Below are positions 35,490-45,000 of a DNA stretch of 64,000 bases, piece after piece (within the stretch, counting starts at the first letter, position 1; the number at the start of each line of letters is the position of its first letter). Source of the DNA: Eumeta japonica. Lineage: Eukaryota; Arthropoda; Insecta; Lepidoptera; Psychidae. The stretch covers positions 1 to 64,000 of the forward strand of contig BGZK01002105.1 of NCBI GenBank assembly GCA_005406025.1, given 5' to 3'. A model generated the notes under the pieces. The model was given only the letters and a program-made list of their open reading frames with translations, was not told the origin of the DNA and made no database searches. The position numbers and the translations under genes are program-made.

Positions 35490-35646
35490 CAGTGGCGGCG
35501 CTACACCACTCGTGGACGTCGGCGACATCAGGTTTGCGAGGCCTCTTTTTAATAACTTGTAGGCAAAACTTTTTTGTTTGCGAGGCCCCTTCAGGCGCGA
35601 GGCCGTCGGCGGTCGCCGACGTCGCCAACGCCTAGCGCCGCCACTG
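35490..35646. mobile_element. 157-bp hAT-type MITE with perfect 8-bp target duplication
   Basis: The element starts CAGTGGCGGCGCTA (35490-35503) and ends with the exact reverse complement (35633-35646). The same 8 bases, GCGGGCCG, flank it at 35482-35489 and 35647-35654. Fourteen-base inverted ends beginning CAG and an 8-bp duplication are the marks of hAT superfamily elements. The interior is GC-rich with no coding capacity. The intact duplication implies a fairly recent insertion. Confidence 0.88.
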
Positions 35647-35865
35647 GCGGGCCGGATAAACGCGCCAAGGCGGCGGTTTCTTGCTGTCGTTGAATACGGG
35701 TGCTCGACGGGCGAGTGAAATAAAAAACCGGCAAAGAGCATGTCAGACCACGCTCACTTTCCAAAGCTGTCACTACAAAGAAATGCAGTGCAGGTGAAAA
35801 AACTACGGTGTCACATTTTTTTCCATGTTTCCCGCGCACAATAGATATAAGCACTTTAATCGTCT

Positions 35866-36445
35866 ATAACTAAAGAAACAAGTAGATATGTCAACTATTC
35901 TCTATAACTCTTAAATTAGTGTAAATGAAGATGCACCAATAAAAGGGCGTAGCACTTACGTCCTTTTGTTGAGAAGTTGAGAAGTGCAGTTTTCCAGCAG
36001 AAACAAAAATCGTATATCCGATCATGTTCAAAATAATTTTTATTGAAAGTATTTATTAAGCATTATCGTTAATTTTATTTTATATTTTTTGGACATAAGA
36101 TTTAGAAAATAAAGGGGGAGGCACAATTTCTGTTAATTTCGTAATTATTATTTCCAAAACTATTCACGTAATCAGAAAAAATGCTTAGATACCTTAAAGC
36201 GTTTTTAAAAGAACTGTCGAAATAAAAACAGGTTGATGTTTATTGAAAAAAAAAAATTTCAGCTTATGTTATATTATAGAGTGGCCACCCAAGAAATATT
36301 TATTTTTATCATTTAACTCCCAAACTAAGTAGAGACATACAAGACACCTACACTATAAATTTCATCAATATACGTCTTGTAGTTTTTGAATAAAATACCT
36401 GTGACCTACCGACGTACGGATATGACGAAACTATAAGGACGCTTG
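35866..36445 (+). repeat. Repeat family C, copy 2
   Basis: Matches 62576-63200 in order: AGAAACAAGTAGATATGTCA, GCACTTACGTCCTTTTGT, ATATCCGATCATGTTCAAAA, TTTTTAAAAGAACTGTCGAA, AACTAAGTAGAGACATACAA and GACGTACGGATATGACGAAA. No protein. Family class unknown. Confidence 0.75.
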
Positions 36446-36485
36446 CCTGCAACATGCATTAACATGCAACATGCAACATGCAACC
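36443..36485. repeat. Short tandem repeat of ACATGCA-type 7-mers
   Basis: CAACATGCATTAACATGCAA continues with two further CATGCAA units before CCCACCCACC. It sits at the junction between repeat C and the hairpin next to the Penelope-like element. Confidence 0.8.
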
Positions 36486-36541
36486 CACCCACCGCTGACC
36501 CTCGAATCTCTATCCAAAAAATTGAATATTGATTCGAGAGG

Positions 36542-36589
36542 ATTGACAGATATCGAGCACCTTAGCTTAGGTGTTCGATATCTGTCAAT
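36542..36589. repeat. 21-bp stem hairpin abutting a long T run
   Basis: ATTGACAGATATCGAGCACC with T on the left arm pairs with 36569-36589. The only irregular pair is one G-T. The loop is TAGCTT (36563-36568). A run of T follows directly (36589-36603), which is the A tail of the Penelope-like element if read on the minus strand. A smaller 8-bp inverted repeat CTCGAATC lies just upstream (36501-36508 with 36531-36538). Confidence 0.8.
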
Positions 36590-36640
36590 TTTTTTTTTTT
36601 TTTAATTACCTTATTCCGCTAATCATTATATTGTTAATTT

Positions 36641-36682
36641 CTACGTACGTTTCATGCCAACCAGGCACATCCTCAGGAAAAT
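36641..36682 (-). ncRNA. Hammerhead-ribozyme-like motif in the Penelope 3' region
   Basis: Read on the minus strand: ATTTTC (stem I, 36682-36677), core CTGAGGA (36676-36670), stem II GTGCC-TGGTT-GGCAT (36668-36654), core GAA (36653-36651), short stem III starting with the next A (A-C pairing with G-T around GTAC, 36650-36643), A at 36642 as the cleavage-site base, then GAAATT forming the other side of stem I. All conserved hammerhead core positions are present. One extra U lies between CTGAGGA and stem II. Hammerhead motifs with very short stem III are a known feature of Penelope-like elements, which supports the call. Activity is untested. Confidence 0.6.
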
Positions 36683-36953
36683 GCGGACAGTCACATCCAC
36701 CAGGGCGTAAGGAGTGTTAGAAACAACCGACAAATGCGGTAACATCCTCGTTTGTGAACTGCCGTCATGCAATGCCAAAGGGTGACGAAAGCATACTTAC
36801 CAGCAGTCACAGACTACCACCAATAGTCATGCTTGTCAATTGTCACAGACTCATCATCACCAACTATTACCCAAATAGTTACAGGCAAGCGTCCAATAAT
36901 GGCGATTTATAAATGTTAATTTGGTCATTGAGTAAATTATTATTATCTTTATT

Positions 36954-37220
36954 TTATAAAATTTCGAAAGATTCCAAAATGTTTAAATTTAACCCCTTCT
37001 CACACACATGCAAAACATCGAACTTGTGATTGTTATTGAGCTTCTGACCAGTTTCTATTAAATGTTTAGCAAAATGAGATCTGTCTGATTTACTATTTTT
37101 AAAGACTGAAATATGTTCTTTGTATCTAGTTTCAAAACAACGTCCGGTTTCTCCTATACATATTGATTTACATTCATTACAAGTTAATTTATAAATTCCG
37201 GATTTTTTATTAATGGGCAA
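36954..37220 (-). pseudogene. Penelope GIY-YIG endonuclease domain
   Basis: An 88-aa open piece, NKKSGIYKLTCNECKSICIG followed by ETGRCFETRYKEH and SHFAKHLIETG. It carries the GIY motif (SGIYKLTC), a C-x2-C pair, an IGETGR stretch in which the usual YIG reads CIG, the RYKEH segment and the HxxE-type SHFAKHLIETG. This is the C-terminal endonuclease of Penelope-like elements, which cuts target DNA for RT priming. It is in line with the RT remnants at 38.7-39.7 kb. The loss of the YIG tyrosine and the stops upstream mean it is not functional here. Confidence 0.9.
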
Positions 37221-37455
37221 TTTATCTTTATTGTTTGTTGCATAAAGATTTTAAGTTGTTGTTTGTTAAAGGGCATATAAATATTATGTTTTTTAATAAT
37301 TTTGTATTTTTTTCTGAAATGGTACCATAATATGTCAAACTACATATTTCTTTTGTTCTTTTGATTGTATAGGATAGATACTGCTCCTTGTAATAATTTT
37401 CTGCTTTTTATTAACGAGTTCATCAATGCTATATTGTAAATTAGACCAGAGCATA

Positions 37456-38634
37456 GTGGCGCATTCGTTTGCAAAATTGTTTTAATTCGTAATTTTTTTT
37501 TTTAAATGTCCGGAAGGTCCTTCTGATTATAAAAGTGTAAGATGACACTTGATATCTTTTGACGTTATTTTTAAACAACAAAACTGTATAGCCTAGAAAA
37601 ATGCATTTTTGCAATCAATTATTTTTATATTCTTTACGATATTTTGAACAAAGTCCTCATACTATTATCGTTCTAACACAATAATTGTTATGAATTTTTA
37701 AAATTGAAAATCGCTGAAAATCCGAATTTTCTTGGTTTGATTATGTAGTTTAAAAATCAAAATGCTATAATTTTATTTTTTATCAAGAATTTCACTATGT
37801 TAAACAAAATAGCCTAAATAGATTTAAAAATTTTGTTTATTTCTATGTTTTATTTATATTATAACAATATGCTTCCTACGCGCATGTAATTTCGAGAGAA
37901 GTATTTCTATCTCATTCTTATCTCAATGTATAAGAAGCGTAAGAGAAAGGTAGACGATGTTTTTGAAAAATTTTTTGTGGTTTTTCAGCGGTGATAAGAT
38001 AAAAAAATATAATATTACTGCTTCTCATATAAATTAATTAATTATTTTCATTCATAGTTTTACATAATTAGATTTTTATTGTTTTTTTGAAAACTGTTTT
38101 CGTCATTGAAGTTTACTGAAACATTTATTTCTTATCTATTGGAAAATCTTTGTTAGATACTGTCTGTGAAATAAACTCTTCTGACCTTTATTGCATATTG
38201 GAAGCATATTGTTATAATATAAATAAAACATAGAAATAAACAAAATTTTTAAATCCATTTAGACTATTTTGTTTAACATAGTGGAAATTCTTGATAAAAA
38301 TAAAAATTATAGCATTTTGATTTTAAACTATATTAATCAAACCAAGAAAATTCGGATTTTCAGCGATTTTCAATTTTAAAAATTCATAACAATTATTGTG
38401 TTAGAGATAATGATAATGGTATGAGGACTTTTTGTTCAAAATATCGTAAAGAATATAAAAAATAATTGATTGCAAAAAATGCATTTTTTCTAGGCTATAC
38501 AGTTTTTTGTTGTTTAAACAATAACGTCAAAAGATATCAAGTGTCATCTTACACTTTTATAATCAGAAGGACCTTCCGGACATTTAAAAAAAAAAAATTA
38601 CGAATTAAAACAATTTTGCAAACGAATGCGCCAC
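37456..38634. mobile_element. 1179-bp foldback/MITE with ~425-bp inverted arms nested in the Penelope-like element
   Basis: The left arm starts GTGGCGCATTCGTTTGCAAA (37456 to about 37876) and the right arm (about 38200-38634) is its near-identical reverse complement, differing by scattered single-base changes and small indels. TA flanks both sides (37454-37455 and 38635-38636), as for Tc1/mariner-type targets. The 320-bp centre is AT-rich and has no transposase. The insertion interrupts the RT-to-endonuclease linker of the Penelope-like element, so it is younger than that element. The 64-aa plus frame at 38466 lies inside the right arm and is meaningless. Confidence 0.93.
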
Positions 38635-38639
38635 TATAC

Positions 38640-39740
38640 CCTGCACTAAATGGTATTTAATTCCAATGACAAATTCTGATTGTTCAAGGGTATGGCGAAT
38701 AACCGATGCATTATAAGCTGCAAATTTGTGTAGCCATGGATAATAAGAAGAAATGGATATTGTAGTATCTGTGCAAGTGGGTTTTCTGTATATTTTAAAT
38801 TCACGTCTAATATATTTTTTTATAGTCAAATCTAAAAAAAATATTGAATTGTTTGTTTCTTCCTCGAGTTAAAATTGGGTTTTGGGGTGTATATCATTAA
38901 TATAGTTTTGAAATAATTCTAATTCTGACGAATTACCCAACTAACATATGATAATATCGTCCACATATCTAAAATAATACAGGATATTATTATTCTTTAC
39001 TGTGCTTATTTTCAAATTCATCCATAAAAACTTTGGCCATTAATGGACTTACAGGTGAACCCATAGCTAGACTCTCCCTTTGCATATAAAAATGATTATT
39101 ATAACAGAAATAATTTTAAGTCATGCACAATCCCATTAATTTTAAGATATTGTCCTTTTCACCTGGATGTATTTTTTGTTTTTCTAATTTATGTTTTATA
39201 ATTGTTAGGCATTCTCTAGAAGAGATATTTGTAAATAAACTGTCAACGTTGAATGAGAAAATAATTTGCTATCATTTGGAAGGGCAACCACTTTAAGTTT
39301 GTTTATCAGGTCTAAACTATTAATTAAACTATATTTTGAGTTGAATGCAATTTTTTCTTGTAATATATTATTAATGTATTTAGCTACTTTATATGTTGAC
39401 GCCAGCACATATGATACTACCAGACAGATTGGCTCACCCTCTTTATGTACTTTTGGCAAACCATATAATCTAGAAGCCTGTGGATTCATCGGTACCAATT
39501 CTTTTTTCAGATTCCTTAATTAATAAAAATTTAGAAGACGATACATTTTATTTAACTACACAACGTATTTATTGGTGGGATCATATTTTAATTTTTGAAA
39601 TTCTTATTAATTCTATTATTGTAATCAGACTTGTTCATTATAACCCTATAATGTATTCCCCTTATCGGCTTTACTAATAACTAAATTCTCTTTAGATGTT
39701 GTTTGTTTAAGTCATAATATCGCTTTATGATCTACATTAT
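38640..39740 (-). pseudogene. Penelope reverse transcriptase remnant
   Basis: The broken minus-strand frames include the 97-aa piece 39498-39205 (PKVHKEGEPICLVVSYV, VAKYINNILQEK), a region around 39060 resembling GSPVSPLMAK, the YVDD box at 38974-38951, ELELFQNYINDIHPKTQF near 38900, and the 74-aa piece 38829-38605 (TIKKYIRREFKIYRKPTCTD). The order equals that of Penelope RTs. Several stops and frameshifts are present. Confidence 0.88.
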
Positions 39741-40190
39741 ATATATATATAGCCCGAAATGTTACTACTATTATTAAGGAACTTTTGCATGAACTTATGG
39801 CCATAATACATGATTAAAACAATGGATATGCATAATTTTTTTATTTGGAATCTACAACAAGACTGAACTTGAGATTGGTATCAATAGATACAATATTTGT
39901 ATGTTTTTTCCCTATGCGTGCCTAAACCATTAATCCGATTATCATTAAACTTTGGTAATGTATTGCAGACACACCTGGGAAGGTTTCTAAAAAAGAAAAA
40001 AAAACTATTTTGTCCCCAGTTTCATCTACAAATTTCTACTACTAAACCAAACTGCGGAACTGATTCTAAAAAGTATTTTAATAACAATTAGCTACACAAT
40101 TCCTGAGTAAATTAGGCTGCCAACATTTTACCTCAAGTATAAAATCCTAAAACGATTTTAATAATTATTTAATTCATAAACAGCTAAATT
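39741..40190. other. Repeat-like non-coding stretch
   Basis: Words such as CCATTAATCCGATTATCATT and CACACCTGGGAAGGTTTCTA resemble dispersed lepidopteran repeats, but I found no second copy in the window. The 64-aa frame at 39897 is a by-product. Confidence 0.35.
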
Positions 40191-40239
40191 ATCCTCGAGT
40201 AATATAATTTATGTTCTATTTTAAAACTCGCAGTAGCAG

Positions 40240-40480
40240 AATAGGAAATGAAAGGAAGAAGAACAAATTCTTAAAAAGGACCAGCATCAGAATCGAATGC
40301 GAGACCAGGACTAAAACTGAGAACGGGACTGGGGTCGAGAACAAGTGTGGAAATGGAATCAGATTCAAGTGTCACTGGGATCAGAATCGAAAGCGAGACT
40401 AAGATTCAGATTGACATAAAATAAAGGAAATCATTCTATATCCATCCTGGCAGAGCTGCAGGCATTAATTATAGGAGGAG
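40240..40480 (+). repeat. Helitron-like repeat family B, copy 3
   Basis: A purine-rich tract of GAATCG/GAGACC/GGACTG-type words (for example GAATCGAATGCGAGACCAGG) is followed by CATTCTATATCCATCCTGGC, AGAGCTGCAGGC and ATTAATTATAG, a degraded form of the hairpin end. The 63-aa frame over it is meaningless. Confidence 0.5.
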
Positions 40481-40484
40481 GCAC

Positions 40485-41213
40485 CCACAAGTAAGAGCAG
40501 AACAATGTTTGCTGTGGCAAGCTAGTATCTAAATAAAAAGTAGTGGTTGAATGATCTAGTGTTGCTTTAGTCGAAGAAGGTAACCAATTAGGCTTGTGAC
40601 AAAAGTGATTTCCTTAAAACAAATTAAATAGTTTGAACCTTGAATCAAAAAGAACATTAAGTTATATAGCACAAAAGCTAGTAAGGATTTGGAAACTAAA
40701 CTACTAGTCATTAAAGTTTAGTGTGAATACTGATATAAATATAAAAGAGAGTGCTCGACTGACAGGGAGTAGCAGATAACAACCAGCTTAAAGTATTGGA
40801 AAAGAATATGCATGTTAATTTGAGAGCTTCTTTTATGAGTTCAATCAAGAACCAACACTACTATTCACATATTTTTTTAACGAAAAACTAAACTACAATC
40901 ATATTTCATCTGGTAGATTCATATTTTCTCAAATGATGGTTTTTAGCATGTATCTTCTATTTGTTATTGTTTGGTGTGTTATAATATTACTCTTTTAATT
41001 TTTTGACAATTTTTTATATTGTTTACTTTTACAAACAATTGCAATGTTTAACAAAGTATGGCGTGATTGCCTAATATTAGTGTTACAATCACCTATAATT
41101 GGTACAAATAAAGCAAATGTGCTATTGTAAGGCCTAGTACCAACCCATAACTACAAGAAAACAAAGTATGATATAGTGCATATGGACTGACCGTTGAAGA
41201 CGGCGCGGACGCG
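40485..41213. other. Non-coding 3' flank of the zinc-finger gene
   Basis: This is downstream of the stop on the minus strand and may hold the 3' UTR. A variant poly(A) signal ATTAAA is present on the minus strand at 40999-40994, about 215 bases after the stop. No exact AATAAA was found nearby on that strand. Confidence 0.3.
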
Positions 41214-42045
41214 CTACACACACGTGGTCTTGAGGTGGACGGAGAGTAGGCCGCGCGCCACGAAGCCGCGGCCGCAGTGCGGGCACACGTAGGGGCGCGC
41301 GCCGCTGTGGTAGCGCTCGTGGATGACGAGCGTGGAGCGCTGCGAGAATGCTTTGCCACAGTGAGAACACACGTGCGGCTTTTCGCCCGAGTGCACACGT
41401 TCGTGTAGCGTTAGGTTACACTTTTTGACGAAGCCCTTGTTGCAAGTACGACACACGTGTGGTTTGTGCCCCGTGTGAATACGGATGTGGTACTTGAGGT
41501 GCTCGCGGCTGGTCAGTGCTTTGCCGCACACGTTGCATAGGAAATTGCGCTCGCCGTTATGCGAGCGCAGGTGCCGGCGTAACGAGTTTAAGTGCGCAAA
41601 GTCGCGCACACACTGCACACACCGGTGCACCATAGGCCCTACGGCGTCCGGGTGTGCGGTGCGTCGGTGCGCCACCAGGTACCGCATATACACGAATCGC
41701 TCGGGGCACAAGTCGCACACGAACCGCTTGTCGGCAGCGTCGGCTGCACCTGCACGTTCGACTTGTCCCGTACCTTCTTCCGGCGCACGCCAACGGTGTT
41801 TTTGCGAGTGCTTCATAATTTCACGTGCTTCCTTAAACGTCTTCTCACAAAGCGAACATCGGTAGGGCCGGCGATCGCGCATTGTATGTGCACGTAAATG
41901 CTTCTCGAGCGTGGTGACACGCACGAACATTTGTCCGCAGCGAGGACAGGTGGGCCGCGCACCCCCCTCGGCGTCAGCCGGCTGCGGCGGGAGCGGCAGC
42001 GGCGTGGGCGGCGGCACGTCGCGCACGGCGTCACGTGCATGCTCC
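41214..42045 (-). CDS. ZAD zinc-finger gene, exon 4 (residues 241-517, eight fingers)
   Basis: Fingers in order: CPRCGQMF...HLRAH, CSLCEKTF...HSQKH, CDLCPERF...HRRTAH (H-x4-H), CVQCVRDF...HLRSH, CNVCGKAL...HIRIH, CRTCNKGF...HERVH, CSHCGKAF...HERYH and CPHCGRGF...HLKTTC. The last is C2HC rather than C2H2. Linkers between later fingers are of the TGHKPH and SGEKPH type, as in DNA-binding arrays. Stop TAG at 41216-41214. The antisense frames of 101-144 aa over this exon are shadows. Confidence 0.95.
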
Positions 42046-45000
42046 CTGCACAGACGAATCTATCCTGTGAACAAGGCCGAAAGATGCCGCTCACAGCACT
42101 AGCTACGGACCATACTTATAGTGATGCAGCATTTCCTCCTGCGTATCGTAGCGTGCAAAGCATGTGCAGCAGTAGTAAGGTGATGAAACGGGAGGCGGCG
42201 GTGGCCCCGCTTGACCGTTCCTGCGTTTCCTCTTGCGATCGGCACTCACAGCGCGAACGCCATTTGTCGGACGGAAATCCGAATCGCAAAGTACGTTAAC
42301 ACTCTTTTTATGCTGTTTGAGCGTGAGTAACGAAATGTCACTATCGTCGGAAAGAGCGTCGGGCGGCGGGTCGTCACAGTCGAGACGAAGAGGTGACTCG
42401 GAGTCCGGGGGCTCCTCTTTAATACAGTCGGCGGTTGGTTCAGATTTTAGTGGAATAGTGTCTGGAACTGGTGTCAACACAGAAGTGGGTGCGAACACGG
42501 AAGCGGATGCTGACACGGGAACAGACGTGGAAATGGGAGCAGTTGCGGGTGCAGGTGGCGGGGATGACGAACTTTTGACGCAAGTAAGCCGGGTACTGCT
42601 TGTTGCTATCAACGCCGCACGTAACCTGCAAAATTACATACACTGTTTTGTTATAAATTATAAATGAATGATGGTATGCATTTATTATTACGAAATGTGA
42701 AAGTTATGTGTCTGGATAGATTCATGAATTATTTTCTCTATAACGAGAAAGAGAAGAGATTACAAATTTATTTTATTGTATATTTCAAACTTTTAATCCA
42801 ATTCATTACCAAATAAAAATTCAATTTTTAATAAATAGTTATAAAGTATACACTAAAAAACATGAAAGCTAACTAAGAGACATTTTCTCTTAGTTGGCGT
42901 TAAAATAATTAAAACAACTGCGAAATTGTGTACATCAACAAAAGCTGATTCGTTATAACAACTAGTTCATTTGTGATTGAACTAATAATGTAGGTACTAT
43001 ATTCATTCTAACAAGTAGTATATTTGTTTTGTTGTTGTTGTTGTTTGTTTCTATCATTACTTGTTTTCTGGCATAATTTGATCAGTTTTATTTAGTTAAC
43101 TTATACACATATATAGTCAATCAATTCAGAATAAATTCATTGAAATAATTAAATAAATTAGTAGTTTTAATTATATTCATTTTTAAATTAATAAAGTAGT
43201 ATTTGATTTACCTAATACCTGTTAATTACGTCAACTACTCTAATTCTTATCATTTTTAAAACAACAAAGATAAAATGATCACCTTTAATACTTAATATTG
43301 TTGGATTAAATATAAATTAAATATTAAATTCTACTGGGAGTAATTGCTTAAAACGATTTTCATATTAGTTGAGATAAATAATCAATTTATCAATTGAAAT
43401 AAGTGACTACCCTTCCCACCTCACCTCAAAGGGCGGCGCGGGGGCAGGAGGCGAAACTAACTGAACAAATCTAGCGCATATCGTTAGTCAATAGCTGCAT
43501 GAATAGTTGTTTGTGTGCCGTTCGAATTGAAATCGGATTATTTTGTTCGTGACTTCTTTTTTTATTCATTTACTACCTAATTGTATTACTTGCGAAGAGT
43601 CAGATGTAGTTGCATCAGTGAATGGGATAGTTGTGGTATTGTTGTTTGGTGTTGATGTTGAAGACCAAGTGTATACGGACCAAAAGCGTAAAGAACCAAG
43701 AAACGAACCAAACACAGCACAGAAGGTTGTTAGTTTCTACAATTCATTAATATTTCCGATATCTTGTAACATAAATATTTTAACACTAGCAAAAAATATG
43801 TAACGTTCCCTGTACTGTTTAAAAAATAATAAACAAATATTTTCTTACAAATTATTTTTGTTTTATTTTATCTAAAATTTGTCACTTATGTCAACAACAA
43901 TGAGATTTATTTTTAGGATTTAATTTTTGACAAGAAATTAGATTTTTTAAATGTGATATGTTCTATGAACTATTTTTTAACTGTGATAATTTGAACATAA
44001 ATAAGTTTTACTACATGTTTCTTTTCATAACTTTAACATCAACTTTGGTTTTCTATAATTGCTAATAGATAAAATATAACACAACACACGGCCATGCTAA
44101 GTACGATCGAGGCTGGTTACGGGTGGAGCACAATGCCATGCTGGCACAAATTTTCGAAGTGATTATAATATCTTAGACCTGTATTTATAAATCGTACTCA
44201 ACTTTGAGACCGCGTTTGAGGTAGCACTGAAGGTGCTGTCCTAATTAATATGTCGTACTTCAGTTCACTCTTAAACATGGTAGATATCAACTATCCATTA
44301 CACATTACAGGTGATTAAGAGTGAACTTTAGGACAACCCGTCATATGCTAACTCATGAGCATTCTCAGAGTTGAGTGCGATTTATCAATGCAGAACTTAG
44401 TCAATTAAAAAAATGTTACTAAGCGCCTCTTTCACTGTCTCCTTTTAAACTAACTTTTAATAAAAGTCACTTTTAAAATTAGTTTTGCTTTCCACGCCCT
44501 ACTTTTAAGGGTTTATCAGCCCTAACAACTGTTAAAAGAAGAATGTGGAACGTAAAGCTAAATTTAAAAGTGACTATTTGTTAAAAGTCAGTTTAAAAGG
44601 AGATGGTGGAAAGACTCTTAGTGGATTTACACAAGAGTAACTTAGTTGTTATTACAATGTTACCTATTAGTACTAAACAAGTACCATAGATGATTCAAGT
44701 AATTGAATTTGATCATAATAAACATTTATGGTTCAAATGTAACAAGTTCTAAACTGAATTTATTAAGCTGAATCAATTACTATAATCATTTTTATGTTGG
44801 TAGTGATCGTGATCTTAGTTGAATTTATTAAAGGGAGTTAGTTATTATAATAATTTTCTTTTTGATATTGACTAAGTATTAATTGAATTTATTAAGATAA
44901 GTAAGTCGGTATAGCCATTTTTCATATTCATACTGAATAAGATCTAAATTGCTTTAGTTAACTAATAATAATAAGAGCAATACAATTTACTAGTCAATTG

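Larger units (their letters stand above)
36604..39740 (-). mobile_element. Penelope-like element (decayed), interrupted by a foldback element
   Basis: Minus-strand orientation. From its upstream end: a degraded segment with HYRVIMNKSDY (about 39640), KELVPMNPQASRLYGLPKVH (about 39500-39440), VAKYINNILQEK (about 39360), FRYVDDII with the RT catalytic YVDD (38974-38951), PTCTDTTISISSYYPW (about 38780), then the 37456-38634 insertion, then DELVNKKQKIITRSS (about 37420), the GIY-YIG domain (37220-36954) and a 3' region with a hammerhead-like motif (36641-36682) ending in an A run (T run on the plus strand to about 36589). RT followed by GIY-YIG is diagnostic of Penelope-like elements. Stops and frameshifts show it is dead. 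Confidence 0.88.

Noticed and set aside
36542..36603. Hairpin plus T run as a bacterial-type terminator
   Set aside because: The window is eukaryotic. The T run is better explained as the A tail of the minus-strand Penelope-like element.
38466..38829. Plus-strand 64-aa frame as a gene
   Set aside because: Lies in the right inverted arm of the foldback element and runs into the Penelope remnant on the other strand.
42046..42115. Alternative acceptor at 42065 (TTGTTCACAG) for the last intron
   Set aside because: Would give a 51-bp intron and break the frame. The acceptor at 42046 keeps phase 2 and completes finger 1.
41485..42667. Several 101-144 aa plus-strand frames
   Set aside because: Antisense shadows of the zinc-finger exons.
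43543..43803. 86-aa frame as a nested gene
   Set aside because: No domain, no splice or poly(A) support. Kept only as an unexplained spot.
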